A stretch of DNA of 64,000 nt, taken from the NCBI GenBank assembly GCA_963837005.1, contig CAWIMC010000001.1:1674001-1738000 (forward strand). The letters run 5' to 3'. A program made the position numbers and the translations under genes. Positions within the stretch are counted from its first letter, which is position 1, and every line of letters starts with the position of its first letter. Under the pieces are notes generated by a model. The model did no database searches. It was given only the letters and a program-made list of their open reading frames with translations, and was not told where the DNA came from. Source of the stretch: CALDTK01 sp963837005 (lineage in GTDB: Bacteria > Bacteroidota > Bacteroidia > Chitinophagales > Saprospiraceae). Below, one piece after another: positions 27,525 to 36,748 of the stretch.

Positions 27525-30107
27525 CTACTGTCGGACAAGTTTTGCGGAAGCGAAACGCCCGTCCATAGTCTGCACGCGTAGGATATAAATTCCGGCAATG
27601 AGCGAGCTAGCTTCGAGGTGCGGGCCGAACGACTGGTACACCACCTGTCCGCGTACATCCACTACCGTCACCTCATCCTGTGGGCCAAGGCCGCTCAGCG
27701 AGACGGTACTACCGGCTACGGGATTCGGGCTTACGCCAAAACCGTCGATGCCGCTCTCCGTAACGCTCGACGCTCTGGCCGTGCGGGCAGTGAGCTGGGC
27801 CTCCGTAGACTGGTTGCCCGCCGCGTCGACGGCATAGGCCGAGAAGGTATAGCTGGTGTTTGGGGTGAGACCTGTGATAGTAGTGTCGAGGCGCAATCCC
27901 AAGCTCAGGGGGGTACCGCCGTCGCGACTGAACATGTAGCCTACTACGCCGCGGTTGTCGGTGGCCGCGTCGAAGGCGAGCGTGAGGGCGGTGGCTTGCT
28001 GGTCGGTGACGCGCAAGTTGCCTGGGGCCGTTGGGGCCTGTGTGTCCGGAGTCTCTAACGTGTTTACGGTGAGCGGAGTACGGGGGCCGGCGTTTCCGGC
28101 CGCGTCGAGCGCATACACCTCAAGTGAGTACGTGGTGGCAGGCGTGAGCTGCGACAACAGAAACCTGGTACTGCCCATAGGTAGTGCTACAGCGCCACCG
28201 CGGTTGACCGTGTAGTAGTGAGAGCCGAGTTCACGGTCGTCGGTCGCGGCTTCGAACGCCACCTCCGCCTCTGTAGTGGTGACGCTGACCACCCGAAGAT
28301 TGCTTACCGCCGTGGGTGCCTGCGTATCGGGCACGTCGGGCGTGGTGACTGTAAGTTCAACGATCGGAGAGACATCCTTGAGGCTATTACGGACCCGAAT
28401 GCCGAAGGTGTAAGTGGTGTTGGGTGTCAGCTCACCGAAGGTCGCTCGTGGGGTCTGGTTGCCGAGCGTGGCAGAGGCAGTCACGACGCCGTCTTGGTAG
28501 TAGAGGTAGTTGGAGTTGCCGTCGTCGTCGGTACTGCGCACGAAGCCGATGACTACCTCCTCGGCAGTCACACTCTGGACGGTGAGGTTGAGCGGCGGCG
28601 CGAGGGTGTTGGTCCGCATCGTGACGCTCAGGCTGGCCGGTTGGCTCCGGTTTCCCATCGCATCGACGGCGTAGACTTTGAGATCGTAGGTCTTGCCGGG
28701 GGTGAGCCCGCTGAGGTTGCCGAAAGGGCGGTTGTTAAGTGAGACCACAGCGGCACCATCGAGGGCGTATAGGTAGTCGACGACCTCGACATTGTCCCGG
28801 GAGCGGTCGAAGCTGAAGCGGAGCTCGTCGTGCGTTAAGGTCGTCACGACGAGGCGCGACGGGGCACTCGGCGGTGTTCCGTCGGCGGTATTTGCAGAGA
28901 TGCTGGCTTTCGGCGAGGTGTTGCCAGAGCCGTCCACAGCCCAGACCGTGATGGTATGAGCGGTGGCGTCCGGCAGACCAGTAAACGAGGCCGTGAGCGC
29001 GGTGCCAAGCGACATCTCGGCCTGCCCAGAGATCTGCGCGCGGTACTCGTCGACGCTAATATTGTCGGTCGACGCCTGAAAGGCCACCTCGATGCCCGTG
29101 GCGGTTACGCTCGTGACTCGCAGGCCGGTGGGGATTGTCGGTGGGGTCCCGTCCGCGGTCATGACCAGGAGGCGGGTTTTGGTGGACTCATTACCGCTAA
29201 GGTCGACGGCCCAAACGTTGATGAAGTACTCCGTCGACGGCTCTAGGTCCAGGAAGCTTCCCGTAAGCGCGGTGCCGAGCGAGACCTCTGCGCTGCCGAT
29301 GACCTCAGCGAGGTACTCGACTACGCCAACGTTGTCGGTGGCGGCGTCAAACGCGATGTCGACGGAGCTACTCGTGGAGGCGGTGAGGGTGAGGTTGGTC
29401 GGAGGCGTGGGTGGGGTGAAATCGCCAGTGACGAGTCCACCGACTTCCCCGGAAGAAAGGGCGGGCGAGTAGATCGTCAGGTCGTCCATATAGCCGGCCA
29501 GGAGTTCGCTGCTGACGTTGGCGTTGGCCGAGTTTCCGAAGCGCCAGTAGGTGTGGGACTGGCTACTGTTGTAAAACGACCTCGCGGGCGTCAGGCGGAC
29601 GCCGTCGAGGTGGATCGCGCGGCGGGAGGTGTTTGCGTTGTTCGTGAAGGCAATCTCGTACCAGGTGCCGTTGAGGAGGGTCGCGCTCGCCGTTAGCATC
29701 GTACTCCGATCGCCGAACACCAGCATCTTTCCCGCGTGGTCGTAGTAGGCGTAGTAGCCCGTAGGATTGTTGGTCAGGTTTTGCCGCGTGTCGAAGAGGA
29801 AGGACTTATTGCTCCTGGGCGTGTTGCCTTCAAACTTCACTTTCATGACCACGGTCATGTTAAAGCCTCTGAGGCTGGTGGGGGGAGTAAATCCGAGGCT
29901 GCCGCAGCAGAAGTAGAAGCTCCCTCTGGCGTCCCCGTCGACACCCGTTCCCGACTGTACGCTACCGAGGACGCCCATCTGCGTGGCATTGCTGCCAGTG
30001 CTCGCCAAGGATTCATTGGTGAATTTGTATTCGAGGAAAGGCGTGGGCTGGGCTGTGCCAACGAGGGTGGCGAAAAGGCTAGTAACTAGGAGTAGGATTG
30101 AACGCAC
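27525..30107 (-). CDS. secreted LamG-fibronectin type III protein with T9SS sorting domain
   Basis: 860 residues. Signal peptide LLLVTSLFATLVGTAQ, a LamG/concanavalin-like domain (about 20-215, FLEYKFTNESLASTG ... LLAGYMDDLTIYSPALSSGEV), six fibronectin type III domains (about 220-780, each ending in a Y.V.VYAVDA.GN-like strand), and a type IX sorting domain (about 785-860, GFGVSPNPVAGSTVSLSGL ... GIYILRVQTMDGR). Expected on the cell surface as an adhesin or glycan-binding protein. The FN3 modules are near-repeats, so the gene is prone to internal recombination. Confidence 0.88.
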   Translation of the reverse strand: MRSILLLVTSLFATLVGTAQPTPFLEYKFTNESLASTGSNATQMGVLGSVQSGTGVDGDARGSFYFCCGSLGFTPPTSLRGFNMTVVMKVKFEGNTPRSNKSFLFDTRQNLTNNPTGYYAYYDHAGKMLVFGDRSTMLTASATLLNGTWYEIAFTNNANTSRRAIHLDGVRLTPARSFYNSSQSHTYWRFGNSANANVSSELLAGYMDDLTIYSPALSSGEVGGLVTGDFTPPTPPTNLTLTASTSSSVDIAFDAATDNVGVVEYLAEVIGSAEVSLGTALTGSFLDLEPSTEYFINVWAVDLSGNESTKTRLLVMTADGTPPTIPTGLRVTSVTATGIEVAFQASTDNISVDEYRAQISGQAEMSLGTALTASFTGLPDATAHTITVWAVDGSGNTSPKASISANTADGTPPSAPSRLVVTTLTHDELRFSFDRSRDNVEVVDYLYALDGAAVVSLNNRPFGNLSGLTPGKTYDLKVYAVDAMGNRSQPASLSVTMRTNTLAPPLNLTVQSVTAEEVVIGFVRSTDDDGNSNYLYYQDGVVTASATLGNQTPRATFGELTPNTTYTFGIRVRNSLKDVSPIVELTVTTPDVPDTQAPTAVSNLRVVSVTTTEAEVAFEAATDDRELGSHYYTVNRGGAVALPMGSTRFLLSQLTPATTYSLEVYALDAAGNAGPRTPLTVNTLETPDTQAPTAPGNLRVTDQQATALTLAFDAATDNRGVVGYMFSRDGGTPLSLGLRLDTTITGLTPNTSYTFSAYAVDAAGNQSTEAQLTARTARASSVTESGIDGFGVSPNPVAGSTVSLSGLGPQDEVTVVDVRGQVVYQSFGPHLEASSLIAGIYILRVQTMDGRFASAKLVRQ
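27539..27551 (+). repeat. mini-hairpin variant, GGAA loop
   Basis: GTTTTGCGGAAGC; shortened stem GC/GC with GGAA. At the very 3' end of the FN3 gene. Confidence 0.35.
27728..27742 (-). repeat. GNRA mini-hairpin, GTAA loop
   Basis: Reverse complement of GTTTTGGCGTAAGCC, at the start of the T9SS domain codons. Confidence 0.65.
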
Positions 30108-30772
30108 GAGGCTTCGGTTGTTGGTGAGGCAGCGAAACTCTGGGCTCTTCTAAAGCGGTGGCGGGTGTTTCCCACGAGCGGGATAATTGGTACCACGAAT
30201 GAGAAGATTGCCGAGTGAATGAGTTCAAAGTGCTACAGCGGAACGAGGCGTAGCTCTCGCAATCGATTGCTCCCACGGCTAGTTATCCTTAGGGGGAGTG
30301 AATGCGCGCAACCGAGGGTCGGACTAGACGAGCCGAGTGCCGCTCACTGTCGCAACCTACACAGTCGCCTCACGTGCTCCTCAACAACCCTGGAGCGAGG
30401 CCCGAAGCCGACCTGGCGCATTGGACAGACCTTCGTCACTAGATACACGCTCGACACTGTGAGGTGTGTTCTTCGGCTGCAGCCCCGGCGAGGCCCTCGT
30501 TACACGCCGCGCAGTGCCGCTTTCGCCAACACCCATTTCGAGGCGGGCGCTCAAGTCTGCCCAAGGCACCGGGCCGAGTAAGGGTCGGACACCGAGACGG
30601 TAGAAGGGATGGTCGTGCACGCCGGTCATGACCATCATCATCGTCATCGCTAGTTCGGCGACCAGTTAGGTAGGTGCCACGTGCGAATGTGGAAAATCCC
30701 TTCGAGACCCGAGAGAGACCCTTTGCTGAACGCCTGGTGCAGCGGCTGCTGCGGGCGTAGGGTGACGAGTAT
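30108..30772. other. 665-base region without genes
   Basis: Only short spurious frames. A degenerate hairpin-motif sequence lies near 30514-30527. No RNA gene or repeat recognised. Confidence 0.4.
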
Positions 30773-31360
30773 TCAGTTACGCTTGTCACGCCTTGGCAGT
30801 GCGTAGCCGATCTTGATGCCTAGACCGAAGAGGCCTTCCGTTGATGTCCTGCCTGTCGGTTCGTAGAGATCCGTGTCTAAGTTAAACTCCGAAAGATCGT
30901 AGCGCTGCCCCTGGACGATCGTCGCGTACACGCCTAGGGTGCCGCCCCATCGAAACTGGTAGCCAAGATCCGTGGCCACGTAGCCGCCACCGGAGTTGTA
31001 CTCGGACAAGGTGAATCCATCGTCGCCGACATTCCCCCCAAGTACGGTGCCCACCCCCAAACTTGCCGTCCATCCACTCTTGAGCTGTCCGCGGGCGTGC
31101 AGGCCGAGCAGTTGGGCATTTCTCCAGGTACTGATATTGGCCGTTGTGGTGAAACGGTATTCTACCCCGACCCCGAGGTGCCGATTCAATCGATACCCGG
31201 TCGCGGCGGAGATCTCGAGGTTGAGGGGATCTAAGGTGGGGAGCATGCCGAGACCGACCTGCAGAAAGACACGATCGCTTTTATTGAGCGTAGTCGTATC
31301 CGATTGTCCGACAAGTCCTGCGCTGGAAGTGACGAGAAAGATTAAAACAAGAAACTTCAC
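30773..31360 (-). CDS. outer-membrane beta-barrel protein
   Basis: 195 residues with a signal peptide (FLVLIFLVTSSAGLVGQ). The rest has alternating amphipathic strands rich in Gly and aromatics (GVGVEYRFTTTANIS, GWTASLGVGTVLGGNVG, GLGIKIGYALPRR), consistent with a small porin-like or OmpA-like barrel. Function unknown. It is 45 bases downstream of the secreted protein gene at 31406 and may be co-transcribed. Confidence 0.7.
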   Translation of the reverse strand: MKFLVLIFLVTSSAGLVGQSDTTTLNKSDRVFLQVGLGMLPTLDPLNLEISAATGYRLNRHLGVGVEYRFTTTANISTWRNAQLLGLHARGQLKSGWTASLGVGTVLGGNVGDDGFTLSEYNSGGGYVATDLGYQFRWGGTLGVYATIVQGQRYDLSEFNLDTDLYEPTGRTSTEGLFGLGIKIGYALPRRDKRN

Positions 31361-31405
31361 AGCTTGATTTTCTTTGAAATTAATTCCTAGTAGGACGCGA
31401 TCGGC

Positions 31406-32413
31406 CTACGGAATGGATACAGTACTTCCGCAACCGCCGCCACCATGGAATCGAGTTCCTCCACCATTCACCGATGAACTCGGGCTGCTCGTATAGTAAA
31501 GCGCCTCGTCACAGGAGAACGACCTCGAACCACCGGCACTCACGCGGGAGCCGTTGCGACTGCCTTCCGAATATACGTATACGTCGCTGCCGGAGTTATT
31601 ATTCACCGTCAATTGACTCTCGGCGCGTGCTTCGGCGGCGAGCCTGTTGTTGCGGAGCATGGCCTGAAATTCTGGCGTTTTCTCGTAGTCGGAGTTGAAC
31701 TTCTTAATGCCCTTAATCATCGCTTCGTATTGCATATCAGCGGCCGTCTCCGTTTGCTTGTTCTTCGGGACCTTGACCCACTCAGCGTAGTAGCGAGCCT
31801 GCTCCTCGTAAGCCGCGTCTAAGTACGCCTTTAGCTTAGCGTCAGGGTCGAGCTCTTTCATCTTTTTGGGGGTCTTAGCGACGAGTTTCATCATCTTGAT
31901 GAGTCCGTCTGGCGTGCCCCCGGGCTCGAGGACGGCGTACAGCTTATAGTCGTCTTTACTCTTCCATTCCTTGATGAAATAGATGTGCTCGCCGAGGAAG
32001 ACGATCCGTGTCTCGATGTTGACGCGCGTCTTCACGTAACCGATGGCCTCCTGGAGCTTTGCACTGGCCATGTACCCGGTCTCCTCGTAAGTAACGGGGA
32101 AGGCGATATGGTCGGGGAGGAAACTGTACTCGTAGAGTTCGGGCTTGGAGGCGTCCATCTCACTGAGGTCGGACATCATCCGCAGGTGATAGTGTGTCGC
32201 GGGCTGGTTCTTCTCCGGACTGATGTCATTGATGCGCCACACACGGTCGCTCACGCCGCCCTGGTACTCGTCGGTGCCGGGCTTTTTGTGGGTGAGGTAA
32301 GCGGTGTATTCGCCAGTCGGAAAGTTTTTAATCGCCTGGCTCTGCGGGACGACGGTTTGGGCGGTAACGCAGAGGGCGAGCAAGGCCAGAACGAGTGTAA
32401 AGAAGATCTTCAT
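31406..32413 (-). CDS. secreted protein of unknown function
   Basis: 335 residues. Signal peptide IFFTLVLALLALCVTAQ, a mixed alpha/beta central part (about 25-250), and a C-terminal region rich in Ser, Gly and Asn (SQLTVNNNSGSDVYVYSEGS ... GGGTRFHGGGGCGSTVSIP), possibly a beta-rich tail domain. I do not recognise the family. Confidence 0.65.
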   Translation of the reverse strand: MKIFFTLVLALLALCVTAQTVVPQSQAIKNFPTGEYTAYLTHKKPGTDEYQGGVSDRVWRINDISPEKNQPATHYHLRMMSDLSEMDASKPELYEYSFLPDHIAFPVTYEETGYMASAKLQEAIGYVKTRVNIETRIVFLGEHIYFIKEWKSKDDYKLYAVLEPGGTPDGLIKMMKLVAKTPKKMKELDPDAKLKAYLDAAYEEQARYYAEWVKVPKNKQTETAADMQYEAMIKGIKKFNSDYEKTPEFQAMLRNNRLAAEARAESQLTVNNNSGSDVYVYSEGSRNGSRVSAGGSRSFSCDEALYYTSSPSSSVNGGGTRFHGGGGCGSTVSIP

Positions 32414-32420
32414 TAGGCGG

Positions 32421-32435
32421 TTTTGGCGAAAGCTC
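32421..32435 (+). repeat. GNRA mini-hairpin, last base T
   Basis: GTTTTGGCGAAAGCT, 8 bases upstream of the start codon of the minus-strand gene at 32413, where it would lie in the 5' UTR. Confidence 0.75.
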
Positions 32436-33042
32436 AGAATTACGTACGTTAAGTGAAGGCTAAACGTCTACAATCAGAAGGCGGCTTTACAGCGCACATT
32501 CTGTCAATAGTCGAAAGTAGGATTGACGATTGTAGTATGGCTGATTATTCGCGGTACAGGTGGTATTTGTCGGGCAAACCTATCCGCCATTCGTAATAGG
32601 ACGCACATGCGGACCAGGTATTTCCCATGAGCGCTATCATCGGTACCACCACGGGTCATTAGGGGCGGAGTGCTTCGGTGATTTGGGGGCGCCCTTCGGC
32701 AAAACTAGGGTTGGCGTCTGTGTGAGAGGGGATGATTGCGTTGGGTAGCGGTATTCGGATCGTGAAGGCGCTAAGCTGCGCAATCGAAGCAATGGAGTGT
32801 AGGGACCCCGTTGGTGAGTCCTGAGGGAGGGCAGCGGCTCGGCTGTTGGTGATGCGGGCGCGGTAAAGCAGTGCCAGTGGTGAAGGCTTTCGGATCTCGG
32901 GCGCGGAGGTTTTTCCGTAAGGGAGAAATTTCAAGTTCTTTCGACATTCCTCCACACAGCGGCGGTTGGCCTGGCTGCGCGCACACTATGCTCAAATCAA
33001 ACGGCTCGACGTTGTCTTGCTGATCTGCCATAACCCTCCTCG
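32436..33042. other. 607-base region without genes
   Basis: Only short unsupported frames. It must contain the promoters of the divergent genes at 32413 and 33043. Confidence 0.4.
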
Positions 33043-33423
33043 ATGGCCTACAAACCTGCCAACTACCCCAGTGTCTCCGTTTATCTCATGGCGGATGATG
33101 CTCAAGGATTGCTCGATTTCATCACCGCTACCTTCGATGCGGAAGCGCTGCGACGCACGGATCGACCCGATGGCGCCGTCGCCCATGCCGAACTGCGGAT
33201 CGACGATACAGTGGTCATGGTTTCGAGTTCGACACCGGACTACCCGCCCGTGACGGCGTGGCTGCATGTCTACGTCCGCGATGTGGATGAGACCTACCGC
33301 CGGGCCCTTGCCGCCGGTGCGACGTCGGTGGAGGCACCGGCCCAGAAGGACGACCCTGATCGCCGGGCGGGTGTCGCCGATGCGTTCGGGAATGTGTGGT
33401 GGTTGGCTACGCAGGTCGGCTAA
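33043..33423 (+). CDS. VOC family (glyoxalase/bleomycin-resistance-like) protein
   Basis: 126 residues. Two beta-alpha-beta-beta-beta modules: VSVYLMADDAQGLLDFITATFDA (about 10-32), HAELRIDDTVVMVSSS, AWLHVYVRDVDETYRRALAAGATSVEAP (about 72-100), and VADAFGNVWWLATQVG at the end. It resembles the PhnB-like subgroup. Probable dimeric metalloprotein; substrate unknown. Confidence 0.85.
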   Translation: MAYKPANYPSVSVYLMADDAQGLLDFITATFDAEALRRTDRPDGAVAHAELRIDDTVVMVSSSTPDYPPVTAWLHVYVRDVDETYRRALAAGATSVEAPAQKDDPDRRAGVADAFGNVWWLATQVG

Positions 33424-33452
33424 ATTGGTACCGCTTGCATAGGCAGTCACCT

Positions 33453-33467
33453 GGCTTTCGCCAAAAC
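33453..33467 (-). repeat. GNRA mini-hairpin, GGC/GCC stem
   Basis: Exact reverse complement of the motif, 30 bases after the VOC stop codon. Confidence 0.8.
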
Positions 33468-33508
33468 TGAGCACACGCCAAGTAGGACCGCCGCGGTAGC
33501 TTTTATCG

Positions 33509-33922
33509 CTAGGAAATTGCTTGTTTAGACCTCAGCAACTGCAGGAACACGATGGTAAAAAACACGCAGGCCGTCCAGTCGATAATCCCGTAGATCGAGA
33601 AAAACACGCCTGCCATGGCGTCCACATCAAAGACTTCGGCGACGCTATTGCTCGTGATCCAGCGCGTCCAGGTAATGCCGTAGACCAGTTTCTCAACCGC
33701 GAAAACACCGACGAGCCACTGCACGGACGGATAGGTCCGCGCCACCGAGAGGTAGGCGAGTCCCCAGAGCACGATCATGAGGATGCCGAAGTAGGAGAAG
33801 ACGTTTGGGTCCGTCTCGGGGAAAGCTTCGTTGGTGAAAAAGCGCGAATTGATCAGGATGCTGAGGTTGGCAAGTCCCGCGGCGATAAAGCCTTTGGTGA
33901 TCAGAGAGGAGGAAAGGGTCAT
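33509..33922 (-). CDS. four-helix membrane protein
   Basis: 137 residues from the ATG at 33922 (MTLSSSLITKGF); a GTG nine bases upstream is possible. Four hydrophobic segments: about 9-28, 45-64, 70-88 and 108-132. Resembles small uncharacterised membrane proteins of Bacteroidota. No functional motif. Confidence 0.6.
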   Translation of the reverse strand: MTLSSSLITKGFIAAGLANLSILINSRFFTNEAFPETDPNVFSYFGILMIVLWGLAYLSVARTYPSVQWLVGVFAVEKLVYGITWTRWITSNSVAEVFDVDAMAGVFFSIYGIIDWTACVFFTIVFLQLLRSKQAIS

Positions 33923-34242
33923 GGCTCGCACACGTGATGGACGCGAACTGCGTCGTGCGGCAAGCTAGGCGGATATATCGGTGCTGTGGGGTGTTCGGTC
34001 GGATGGGCAAGCATTTCGTCACTGATCAGAGCATCAAAAGTCAATGATTTGGTGTGTTTACAGAGTAGCCTATGGCGCCATTCGAATATACGAACCAGTC
34101 CAATGCCCAGTTGCCTACATCGAGAGAACGACCACAGAGCGGACAGATTAATCTGATCTCAGGCACAAGGAAAGCTTTGTGATTCGATCAGTAAATCTCG
34201 GGTTTGGCATCAGGCTCTTCAATAGAGTTGGTCGGCGGCAAC
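33923..34242. other. intergenic region left of IS5-like element
   Basis: No gene, repeat or attC-like site recognised. Confidence 0.4.
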
Positions 34243-35201
34243 TTACTGGTTATCAACACCGTTGTGTGGATAACCTAAGCCTCGGTTATGCCCATTCGAC
34301 ACGAAGATATCAAAGATGATCGCCAGTGGCGCGCTGCCACCGGAGTTACACGTGAACAGTTCGCCGACCTCACCGCGCGCTTCGGCCGCGCCTATGAAGA
34401 CCGCTTCGGTAAGACGATCGCCGAGCGGCAGGGCGGCTCCTCGCAGAAGCCAACGTTCACCACGTATGCCGAACAGTTGTTCTTCCTGCTTTACTCCCTG
34501 AAGTCCGGCCTCACGCTCGATTTGCTCGCCCTCTCGTTCGCCTGCGCGCGCTCGACCGTCGTCGCGCTCCAGGCCGATACCCAGGCGACGTTCCAACGGG
34601 CCCTGGTGGCCGGTGGCTACCACCCGAAGCGCGCCTACAACTCGCCGGCCGAGTTGCTCGCCGACTGGCAGGCGGAAGCTTCGACGGTGGTCCTGCTCGA
34701 CGCCACGGAACACCGACGCCAGCGCCCCGGGGATCGGGACGCGCAGAAGTCGACGTACAGTGGCAAAAAAAAAGCCCACACCACAAAGCTGACGATCGCC
34801 GCGACGCTTGATCGGCGGATCAAGTACGTGAGCGTACCGTACGAGGGACGTGTGCACGACTTCACGCTCCTCAAGGCGGCCTTCCCGCCGGAGGCCGAGC
34901 GCTGGTTCGGCGGCATGGAGGTCCACATGGACCTCGGTTACCTCGGGTTCGAGGGTAAGTACCCAGGGGCGGCGGCGGTGTCGATCCCGGCGAAGCGACC
35001 GCGGGGCGGGGAACTCTCCGACGAGGATAAAGCGAGCAATAAAGCAAAAAGTAAGGTCCGCGTGAAGGTGGAGCATGCCATCGGAGGAATGAAGCGATTC
35101 CGTGTTTTATCCGACCGATTGCGTCGCCACGATATGAAGGCTTACAGCGCGATAGTAGGAATTACGGCAGGTTTGTGGAATTACAACGTGAGCACCAGTA
35201 A
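34243..35201 (+). mobile_element. IS5-family insertion sequence
   Basis: About 959 bases enclosing one transposase. The ends carry an 8-bp inverted repeat: TTACTGGT at 34243 and ACCAGTAA at 35194, with a weaker extension (GTTGT in both arms). The transposase stop codon lies just beyond the right repeat. I could not identify a target duplication. Confidence 0.7.
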
Positions 35202-35208
35202 ATGCTAG
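34288..35208 (+). CDS. IS5-family transposase (DDE_Tnp_4)
   Basis: 306 residues. Helix-turn-helix N-terminus (about 20-80, FTTYAEQLFFLLYSLKSGLTLDLLAL), then a DDE nuclease fold with acidic candidates in VVLLDATEHRRQRP (about 138), EVHMDLGYLGF (about 213) and VKVEHAIGGMKRFR (about 262). Intact, in contrast to the recombinases nearby. Moves the element by cut-and-paste DDE chemistry. Confidence 0.85.
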   Translation: MPIRHEDIKDDRQWRAATGVTREQFADLTARFGRAYEDRFGKTIAERQGGSSQKPTFTTYAEQLFFLLYSLKSGLTLDLLALSFACARSTVVALQADTQATFQRALVAGGYHPKRAYNSPAELLADWQAEASTVVLLDATEHRRQRPGDRDAQKSTYSGKKKAHTTKLTIAATLDRRIKYVSVPYEGRVHDFTLLKAAFPPEAERWFGGMEVHMDLGYLGFEGKYPGAAAVSIPAKRPRGGELSDEDKASNKAKSKVRVKVEHAIGGMKRFRVLSDRLRRHDMKAYSAIVGITAGLWNYNVSTSKC

Positions 35209-35236
35209 CCGAACATGTCTAATATAGGCTATCGAG

Positions 35237-35304
35237 CGACGTTGGGTATATGCGGCGGGTTAGGCGAGATGCTGAAGTGGACGTAGAATCAGTGTTATGT
35301 ATCT
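35237..35304 (-). repeat. degenerate attC-like site
   Basis: It keeps the outline of the attC-like sites to its right: CGACGTTGGG at the left, GTGGACGTAGAATCAGTGTTATG at the right and the same roughly 60-base spacing, but many interior bases differ. It suggests one more cassette existed here before the IS insertions. Confidence 0.45.
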
Positions 35305-35339
35305 TTAGAATTTGAGCAAGACTTCTTTTAGTTCTTCAA

Positions 35340-36685
35340 TCAATGGTCCGCTACGGTTTACCCCCTGTTTAGCGCGACGATCTAACAAAAAGCGGGTGGG
35401 CACGCTTGCGGTGAGTTACCAACACCACCGAACCGTGACCCACCCAACGAAGATCGAGACCCTCGCCCGGCAAATATCGCTCGCCGTCCCCGGACTCGGG
35501 GCCTGGCGCCGCCGCTTCCTCGCCCACATCCTGGCGCTATGGCCCGCGGTGCTCGGGCGCCGAAACTTCGTCAACCTCGCCCGCCAGGGCGACTTCACCG
35601 AGTTCACTTACCGTAAGCACTTCGGTCACTGCGTCGACTGGCTCGCCGCCAACTGCGCCCTCGTCGCCGAGTACCTCGGCCCGCGCCGCATCGTCGCCAT
35701 CGACGCCACCTACCTCCGCAAGGCCGGTCGCCACACAGACGGCGCCGGGTACTTCCACTCTGGAGTCCACGGCCAGCGCCGCTGGGGCCTCGAGATTACG
35801 GCCCTGGCCGCCGTCGACCTCGACACCCGCCAGGCCCTCCACCTCGAAGCTGTCCAGACCCTCGCCGATGACGGCGACGGGGGCGGGGACGGCGGCGTGA
35901 CCGCCCTGGAGTACTTCGCCTCGATCGTCGAGGCCCGCGCCGAGACCCTGTGCGCTGAGGTCGGCGACATCGTCGTCGGTGACGCGTTCTACTCCCGCGA
36001 GCCCTTCATAGGCCGCGTCTGCGGAGCCGGGCTGCGCTTCGTGTCGAAGCTCCGTAAGAACGCTGCCTTGCGTTACTATTACACCGGTCCGCAGTCCGGG
36101 CGCGGGCGCCCGAAGATGTACGGCGAGAGGGTCGACCTCGACGCCCTCGACCCGGCGGTGTTCACGCGCGAGGAGGGCCTCGGCGGCGGCGGCGAGGAGG
36201 TTTGGTCCGGGGTCGTCGACCTGAGAGCCTCCGGGCGAGCGATCCGATTGGTCGTCGTGCGCCCGCGCAGCGGCAGTGGCGCCCCGCGGCTCTACATGTC
36301 GACCGATGTGGCGATGGCGGCCGCCGAGGTGCTCGAGGCCTACGGCGCGCGCTTCGCGCAGGAGTTCCTCTTCCGAGACGCCAAGCAGTTCGCCGGCCTC
36401 CAGGACGGGCAGGGGCGCTCGTGGCAGAAGGTCGACTACCACGCCAACGCCGCCCTCACGGCGGTCAACCTCGCCAAGTGCGCTCACCACCTCGGCATCG
36501 CGCCCGAGGAGCGCCCGGCGGCGTTCTCGATGGCGAGCGTCACGCAGGCGTACGCCAACGAGCGCTTAGCTTTGAGGGTTTTCTCGCGATGCGGTATCGA
36601 CCCACACCGGGCGGAAAGTCGGGCGATCCTCCGGGACATCCGTAACTACGCCTGTCGGGCTGCCTGAAATGTAGCGGACCATTGA
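35340..36685 (+). mobile_element. IS4-family insertion sequence inserted in an attC-like site
   Basis: 1346 bases bounded by a perfect 15-bp inverted repeat: TCAATGGTCCGCTAC at 35340-35354 and GTAGCGGACCATTGA at 36671-36685. The right end abuts CGTAAGGCTACGCG, which is the attC-like core with one change, so the element sits exactly at the attC recombination core. No clear target duplication. Confidence 0.85.
35435..36667 (+). CDS. IS4-family transposase
   Basis: 410 residues from the GTG at 35435 (VTHPTKIETLARQIS). GTG at 35411 is an alternative. The ATG at 35312 lies outside the IS and is not the start. DDE acidic residues sit in IVAIDATYLRKAG and DIVVGDAFYSREPF. The IS4 YREK signature is complete (YGARFAQEFLFRDAK: Y-2-R-3-E-6-K). 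Frame intact. Confidence 0.88.
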   Translation: MTHPTKIETLARQISLAVPGLGAWRRRFLAHILALWPAVLGRRNFVNLARQGDFTEFTYRKHFGHCVDWLAANCALVAEYLGPRRIVAIDATYLRKAGRHTDGAGYFHSGVHGQRRWGLEITALAAVDLDTRQALHLEAVQTLADDGDGGGDGGVTALEYFASIVEARAETLCAEVGDIVVGDAFYSREPFIGRVCGAGLRFVSKLRKNAALRYYYTGPQSGRGRPKMYGERVDLDALDPAVFTREEGLGGGGEEVWSGVVDLRASGRAIRLVVVRPRSGSGAPRLYMSTDVAMAAAEVLEAYGARFAQEFLFRDAKQFAGLQDGQGRSWQKVDYHANAALTAVNLAKCAHHLGIAPEERPAAFSMASVTQAYANERLALRVFSRCGIDPHRAESRAILRDIRNYACRAA

Positions 36686-36748
36686 CGTAAGGCTACGCGC
36701 TCGCGGGTGCCAATCAGCCGGCGTGGGCGTGTAGACTTTGTTATAAGC
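36686..36748 (-). repeat. attC-like site, unit 1 cassette 4
   Basis: Same interior as the others (GGCTACGCG ... CAGCCGGCGTGGGCGTGTAGAC), with the core GTTATAAGC at 36740-36748. Its other arm was displaced by the IS4-family element. The stop codon of the cassette gene lies inside the core. Confidence 0.75.

Noticed and set aside
32436..33042. Hidden gene in the 600-base gap
   Set aside because: Only short overlapping frames without start context or recognisable domains.
35312..35434. N-terminal extension of the IS4 transposase from the ATG at 35312
   Set aside because: This ATG lies outside the inverted repeat of the IS, so it cannot be the element's own start.
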